Source: Clostridia bacterium
Lineage (GTDB): Bacteria > Bacillota > Peptococcia > DRI-13 > DTU073
Assembly: GCA_012841935.1 (NCBI GenBank)
Contig: DUTS01000073.1
Span: 1-36,082 of the forward strand
Length of the DNA stretch: 36,082 nucleotides
Reading direction: 5' to 3'
The stretch's first letter is position 1. Each line of letters begins with the position of its first letter. Of the stretch, positions 32,199 to 36,082 are shown piece by piece. Below the pieces are notes generated by a model. The model was not told where the DNA came from, searched no databases, and saw only the letters and a list, made by a program, of their open reading frames with translations. The position numbers were made by a program, and so were the translations under genes.

Positions 32199-33140
32199 TT
32201 AAAATAGTTTTTGGAAAGGGAAAACCGTTAAACCATCAGTTTCAAAACGCAGCACATAACTGTTGCCCTGATAACCTCTAATTAAATCATCACTTTTTAA
32301 TACACCTTTCCCCATTGCTATAATTTCTCCCTGCCGATTAAGCACAACCAATCTTTCCTGAAAAATATCCCCAGGCAAATATTCCGATAAATTAGCAAAA
32401 TAAGTATCCTCCGCTGATATTCCCAAAATCCGCAAACCGACCACAAAATTATGGGGTCTTCGTACTTCAAATTCATTTTCCACCTGACCATTTTTATAGA
32501 TGGTTACCTTGGTACTATCTGTTACTCCCCCATTTTCATTCAACAACAATATATTTTCATAAGAATAACCATTACCCAAAACTGTTCCCCCATTTGAAGC
32601 CAAACAAACAGCCTCCTCCCCAGAAACATCCACCTCATAAGTATAAGTTAAATAATCACTAGGTGAGATAGCTGTAATCGCCAGCAGGTTTTCATCTAAT
32701 GCAGAGATAGCTCTAATTAATCCTGGTTCCTTAATAATCGCCTTATCCCCCAAAGCAGCCGTACCTAATATCCCCTTTTTATTAGCCCTAATAATTAAAC
32801 AATTATGACCATCTACAAAATAAAAATTTCCCGACTGATCAACAGTCATCAGATAAGCGGTTAAACCTTTTTCGGCAAAACCAAAATCATAAGTAGCCAG
32901 CAATTCGCCCTTAGCGGAATACTCATAAACCTGAGCAGATAGTTCTAATAGTAACAAATTACCTTCTCGATTCAAAGCAAAATCCCTAATTGTCCTTTGA
33001 CCATCATGTTCCGCCAAACCAAAATCTAATTCAGGGTGTTCAGCCTCCAATAAACTAAGAGTCTCAAAAGGCAACCAAGTCCCCTGCTGTTGACAGCCAC
33101 AAAGCAGTAAAATCAATAAAACGACCATTCCTCTTTTCAT
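32199..33140 (-). CDS. predicted beta-propeller-like lipoprotein, function unknown
   Basis: A 313-residue exported lipoprotein with a short leader ending LLLCGC (Cys16). The mature part has repeated four-strand units such as GNLLLLELSAQVYEYSAKGELLATYDF, GNFYFVDGHNCLII and QERLVVLNRQGEII, the pattern of a six-bladed beta-propeller. Such proteins bind ligands or partners; here neither is known. The gene is followed after 16 bases by the second lipoprotein, and the two probably work together. ATG at 33140 follows GGAGGT at a distance of 8 bases; an ATG at 33155 would lie inside that ribosome-binding site. Confidence 0.7.
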   Translation of the reverse strand: MKRGMVVLLILLLCGCQQQGTWLPFETLSLLEAEHPELDFGLAEHDGQRTIRDFALNREGNLLLLELSAQVYEYSAKGELLATYDFGFAEKGLTAYLMTVDQSGNFYFVDGHNCLIIRANKKGILGTAALGDKAIIKEPGLIRAISALDENLLAITAISPSDYLTYTYEVDVSGEEAVCLASNGGTVLGNGYSYENILLLNENGGVTDSTKVTIYKNGQVENEFEVRRPHNFVVGLRILGISAEDTYFANLSEYLPGDIFQERLVVLNRQGEIIAMGKGVLKSDDLIRGYQGNSYVLRFETDGLTVFPFQKLF

Positions 33141-33170
33141 TTTTCTTACCTCCATTAATAGAATATCATT

Positions 33171-33197
33171 AAAAAAAGCACATACCCGAGTGTGTAC
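33171..33197 (-). terminator. terminator-like hairpin upstream of the lipoprotein pair
   Basis: On the minus strand GTACACAC and GTATGTGC form an eight-base stem with one mismatch and one wobble around TCGG, followed by seven T. It could end the truncated gene at 33220-33309 or act as a leader attenuator for the lipoprotein genes. Confidence 0.5.
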
Positions 33198-33219
33198 TTA
33201 TTTAAAAATAAAGATCTCC

Positions 33220-33309
33220 TTAAGCGGCACTTTTACCACCAAGTGCCAATCTTAAAGAAGGATTATATTTACCAGCCTCCAATCTAACAATTATTTCCCG
33301 GCGAACCCA
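33220..33309 (-). pseudogene. 3' remnant of an unidentified gene
   Basis: On the minus strand a frame without a usable start reads WVRREIIVRLEAGKY, continues NPSLRLALGGKSAA and stops at TAA (33220-33222); the upstream codon is already TAG. A terminator-like hairpin follows at the right distance. Coding-like composition plus terminator suggests the tail of a lost gene. At 29 codons it is too short to identify. Confidence 0.3.
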
Positions 33310-33579
33310 CTAAAATTCCTGCCTGTAATCTTATTTCATTGTAGTTTTTTCCTTGTGGAAAATATAAATCTCTTATATAATTTTCATAAGTAATTGTCAA
33401 CACGTCCTTTTCTACTCCCTAAAAGTTTAGCCACTAATAGGGTATATTATTGAAATGGTGCTGGCAATTACTTTTTTATTTATCTTTATGCAGATTGTAT
33501 TTTTGGCTGCCAAAAGTTGTATTTATATATTACCATAAACAGACCCAAATAAAGTAAGAATTTCATACCCGATTAATGT
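33310..33579. other. AT-rich gap between the gene remnant and IS21
   Basis: No convincing gene. A 27-codon hydrophobic frame (33455-33538, plus strand, starting MVLAITFLFIF) lacks a clear ribosome-binding site and may be the trimmed start of a membrane protein. TTGTCA near 33397 and TATATT near 33443 are not spaced as a promoter. Confidence 0.3.
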
Positions 33580-33619
33580 TGTAACTGCTAAACTAAACTC
33601 AACAAATTTTGCTAAATAA
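33580..33619 (+). repeat. left terminal inverted repeat of the IS21 element
   Basis: Begins TGTAACTG and ends with AACAAATTTTGCTAAATAA. It matches the right end over the outer 8 bases (one mismatch) and perfectly over the inner 19. Confidence 0.85.
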
Positions 33620-33695
33620 GAATGAACAGTATTTACCACAAAACTCCTTTCCTGTATGATTGAACTGGAAATTAAATCAGCGGGGAGGGGAGCAA

Positions 33696-35282
33696 ATGAA
33701 GCTCACGGAAAGGTGGAATATGTATTCGGAAATAATACGCTTAAAGGAGTTGGGCTTAAACATTTCTCAAATAGCAAGACATCTGGATATATCCCGAAAT
33801 ACGGTATATCAGTATGGGAATTTAAACCCAGATGAATACAACCAGGTACTTGAAGACATGCAAACCCGTCAAAAAAAGCTGGACCACAAAAGGGAAAAAA
33901 TTTTGTCATGGTTAAAAGAATACCCCGATTTATCTGGGGCCCAGGTATTTGACTGGTTGAAGGAACGGTATCCGGAAATTGATATCTCAGAAAGTACAGT
34001 CAGAAATTATGTTTCTTACCTGAGAAAGGAGTACGATATCCCAAAAACTATTCACAAAAGGGACCATGAAGCTATAGAGGACCCGCCACAAGGACATCAA
34101 ATGCAGGTTGATTTTGGTGAAGAGAAACTCAAAAATGCCCAAGGAAATTTGGTCAGACTCTGGTTTATCGCTTTCGTTCTGTCCAATTCTAGGCAAAAAT
34201 ATGTAGAGTGGCTGGACAGACCCTTTACTACTGAGGATGTAATCAAAATGCATGAAAACGCTTTTTTCTTCTACGGCGGGAGAACAAAAGAAATCGTTTA
34301 CGACCAAGACCATCTAATTCTGACTAGTGAAAATAGCGGAGATTTAATTCTTACTCATGAATTTGCAAACTACACTAGAAAAAGAGGCTTTCTAATTTAT
34401 ATGTGTAGAAAACAGGACCCCCAAAGCAAGGGGCGCATTGAAAATGTTGTGGGCTTTGTGAAAAAGAATTTTGCCAAACACCGAACTTTTTTTAACTTGG
34501 AGAGGCTTAACGAAGATTGTTTAGCTTGGCTTGAGCGAACAGGTAATGGGAAAAAACACAATACAACAAAGAAAATACCGGCAGAAATGTTCGCCCTGGA
34601 AAAGCCCCATCTCCTGCCGGTCTACGAAAAATTAAATAGCACTTGTAAAAACAGTATAACAAGAACGGTAAGAAAAGACAATACCATCTGGTTTATGGGT
34701 AATAGATATTCCGTACCCCTTGGGACCTATGATGGGACGGAAAAAGTAGTAGAAGTGATGAAGGTCCAGGAAAACATTCTTGTAATCAGCGACTTGGAGA
34801 CTAAACAGGAATTAGCCCGACACACTATTAGTCTTGAAAAAGGTAAACTTGTCAAAAACAACAACCACGGCCGGGATCGTTCCAAAGGTATTGACAAATA
34901 TATTGAAACGGTAGCAGTATTTTTTAATCAGCCATCACAGGCAAAAGAATGGCTGAAGAAAATCAGAGCACAAAAACCAAGATACATACGCGATCAGCTG
35001 CAAATGCTTCAAAGAAGTATTGAGGATGTCGATGTCCTAATTACCGAAAAAGCGTTAAATTATTGTCTGAAACATAACCTTTTTAGTGCTACTGATTTCA
35101 ATGATGCAATAGATTATTTTGGCAAAATGCAGCCTAAAGAGAGAATAACAAGATTCGGTGAAGCTGATTTTATAGAGATTAAACCTTTGAATGAAATGGA
35201 CCGTAGCAAATTTGAAACAAAACCGATGACTAGGGATTTTAATTATTACAAAGAAATTCTGGAAAGGGGACATATATGTTAG
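33696..35282 (+). CDS. istA: IS21 transposase IstA
   Basis: The DDE recombinase of IS21. It has 528 residues from ATG 33696, which follows GGGGAGGGGAG; a TTG at 33660 in the same frame has no such signal. An N-terminal helix-turn-helix (KELGLNISQIARHLDISRNTVYQY) is followed by a second DNA-binding region and the RNase-H-like core: Asp in QVDFGEE, Asp in IVYDQDHL and the Glu in SKGRIENVVGFVK. A C-terminal beta domain (WFMGNRYSVPLGTYDG) completes the family layout. The stop overlaps istB by 7 bases. The gene is intact. Confidence 0.95.
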   Translation: MKLTERWNMYSEIIRLKELGLNISQIARHLDISRNTVYQYGNLNPDEYNQVLEDMQTRQKKLDHKREKILSWLKEYPDLSGAQVFDWLKERYPEIDISESTVRNYVSYLRKEYDIPKTIHKRDHEAIEDPPQGHQMQVDFGEEKLKNAQGNLVRLWFIAFVLSNSRQKYVEWLDRPFTTEDVIKMHENAFFFYGGRTKEIVYDQDHLILTSENSGDLILTHEFANYTRKRGFLIYMCRKQDPQSKGRIENVVGFVKKNFAKHRTFFNLERLNEDCLAWLERTGNGKKHNTTKKIPAEMFALEKPHLLPVYEKLNSTCKNSITRTVRKDNTIWFMGNRYSVPLGTYDGTEKVVEVMKVQENILVISDLETKQELARHTISLEKGKLVKNNNHGRDRSKGIDKYIETVAVFFNQPSQAKEWLKKIRAQKPRYIRDQLQMLQRSIEDVDVLITEKALNYCLKHNLFSATDFNDAIDYFGKMQPKERITRFGEADFIEIKPLNEMDRSKFETKPMTRDFNYYKEILERGHIC

Positions 35283-36031
35283 AAACCACAAGTGAATTAA
35301 AACAGCAAATGAAGGCATTAAAGATAACTGAAATGGCTAAGGCCTTAGATGATCTTTTGTTGGAGGCGGAAGCCAAGGAACTTAGCTATCAACAATTTTT
35401 ATCTAAACTTGTTAGTTATGAATTATCGAAACGGGGGGAAAAACAAAGGGACAAGTGGCTCAAATGGGCCGCTTTCCCGGAATACAAGACCCTGGACGAG
35501 TTTAACCTTGCGGAACAACAATCTCTCAGCAAAAAGCAATTTCAGCATCTAAGGGAACTTTTATGGGTTGAACAAGTTTACAATTTACTGCTATTGGGGC
35601 CTCCCGGGGTCGGGAAAACCTTTTTGGCTATAGGCCTAGGTATTGACGCAATAGACAAGGGATATAAGGTCAGCTTTGTCCAAATGGATACCTTGATAAA
35701 TCTCTTTAAGACCCAAGAAATAAGCAAGGGTAGTCGATTAAGGATGAAAAGAATAACTACATCCGATTTGGTCATCATTGATGACTTGATGTTTATGGCA
35801 ATGAACAAAAATGAGGCCAATATGTTCTTTCAACTTATAAATAAGCTTTATGGGCAAACTTCAATCATAATTACATCAAATAAGGGTCCTAAGGATTGGG
35901 GGGAACTTTTGGGGGATCCTGCAATAACCACGGCCATTTTGGACCGAATAATTCATAAAAGTGAGGTAATTCATTTAAGTGGTGATAGTTACAGAATTAA
36001 ACATCGAAAAACCATATTTGGGAATATCTAG
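35276..36031 (+). CDS. istB: IS21 helper ATPase IstB
   Basis: The AAA+ partner that selects targets and assembles with IstA. It has 251 residues. A helical N-terminal domain (TEMAKALDDLLLEAEAKELSYQQFL) precedes the ATPase with Walker A LLGPPGVGKT, Walker B DLVIIDDLMFM and sensor ITSNKGP. The ATG at 35276 lies inside the end of istA, and GGAAAGGGG is about 8 bases upstream. The length is normal and no disruption is seen. Confidence 0.95.
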   Translation: MLETTSELKQQMKALKITEMAKALDDLLLEAEAKELSYQQFLSKLVSYELSKRGEKQRDKWLKWAAFPEYKTLDEFNLAEQQSLSKKQFQHLRELLWVEQVYNLLLLGPPGVGKTFLAIGLGIDAIDKGYKVSFVQMDTLINLFKTQEISKGSRLRMKRITTSDLVIIDDLMFMAMNKNEANMFFQLINKLYGQTSIIITSNKGPKDWGELLGDPAITTAILDRIIHKSEVIHLSGDSYRIKHRKTIFGNI

Positions 36032-36041
36032 GTGTTAAAAG

Positions 36042-36081
36042 TTATTTAGCAAAATTTGTTTAAAAGTACTTGACAGTCACA
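36042..36081 (-). repeat. right terminal inverted repeat of the IS21 element
   Basis: The reverse complement of the left end: TGTGACTG at the outer tip and the same 19-base inner segment. It lies 10 bases after the istB stop; the window ends one base beyond it. Confidence 0.85.
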
Positions 36082-36082
36082 A

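Larger units (their letters stand above)
33580..36081 (+). mobile_element. IS21-family insertion sequence, apparently complete
   Basis: About 2.5 kb carrying istA and istB in the usual overlapping order. Both ends carry the same terminal arrangement: TGTAACTG at 33580 and its inverted relative TGTGACTG reading in from 36081. Each is followed, after the same spacing, by an identical 19-base segment AACAAATTTTGCTAAATAA. The outer TG/CA ends fit the IS21 family. The target duplication cannot be checked because the right flank is one base long. Both genes are open, so the element may be active. Confidence 0.88.

Overview
The window is about 36 kb of AT-rich chromosome from a spore-forming, low-GC Firmicute. 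Gene content (dgt-dnaG-rpoD, addBA, rnpB, trmK, RFN-ribU, frequent TTG/GTG starts, G-rich Shine-Dalgarno sites) points to class Clostridia, perhaps a Peptococcaceae-like lineage. The family-level guess is weak. Nearly all genes lie on the minus strand. The exceptions are rnpB, a beta-helix gene with its zinc-ribbon neighbour, and an IS21 element at the right end.

Layout from left to right: (1) the 5' end of a YyaL/DUF255 thioredoxin-domain gene; (2) speE-speB for polyamines, a Nudix-like protein with a degenerate catalytic box, a 57-residue Cys-rich protein and a YchF-like P-loop NTPase; (3) 3949-12130, a cobalamin-riboswitch-controlled operon encoding a complete ECF vitamin transporter (S component, EcfT, fused EcfA-EcfA') together with three exported proteins. 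These carry alpha/alpha-barrel and DUF4430 domains, the same two folds that form mammalian intrinsic factor and transcobalamin; (4) an FMN riboswitch and ribU; (5) a helical protein of unknown function and the recombination nuclease genes addB-addA; (6) rnpB, a zinc-ribbon coiled-coil gene, trmK and two tRNAs; (7) a patch of decaying genes, one of them a paralogue of the helical protein in (5); (8) the macromolecular synthesis cluster dgt-dnaG-rpoD with a flavoprotein gene; (9) a small membrane peptide, a cytoplasmic beta-helix protein with a possible spore-coat-like tail, a zinc-ribbon protein and two lipoproteins; (10) a complete IS21 element whose right end falls at the window edge.

The most interesting system is region 3. 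Sequence and context together suggest a Gram-positive B12 scavenging machine. Surface proteins built like intrinsic factor would capture cobalamin or other corrinoids and pass them to a dedicated ECF transporter, with the operon shut off by a B12 aptamer followed by an intrinsic terminator. Substrate and binding roles are inferred from the riboswitch and the folds and are not shown by the sequence alone. A separate FMN-riboswitch ribU unit sits directly upstream on the same strand with no clear terminator between the two, so the orphan RibU might share the operon's energizing module.
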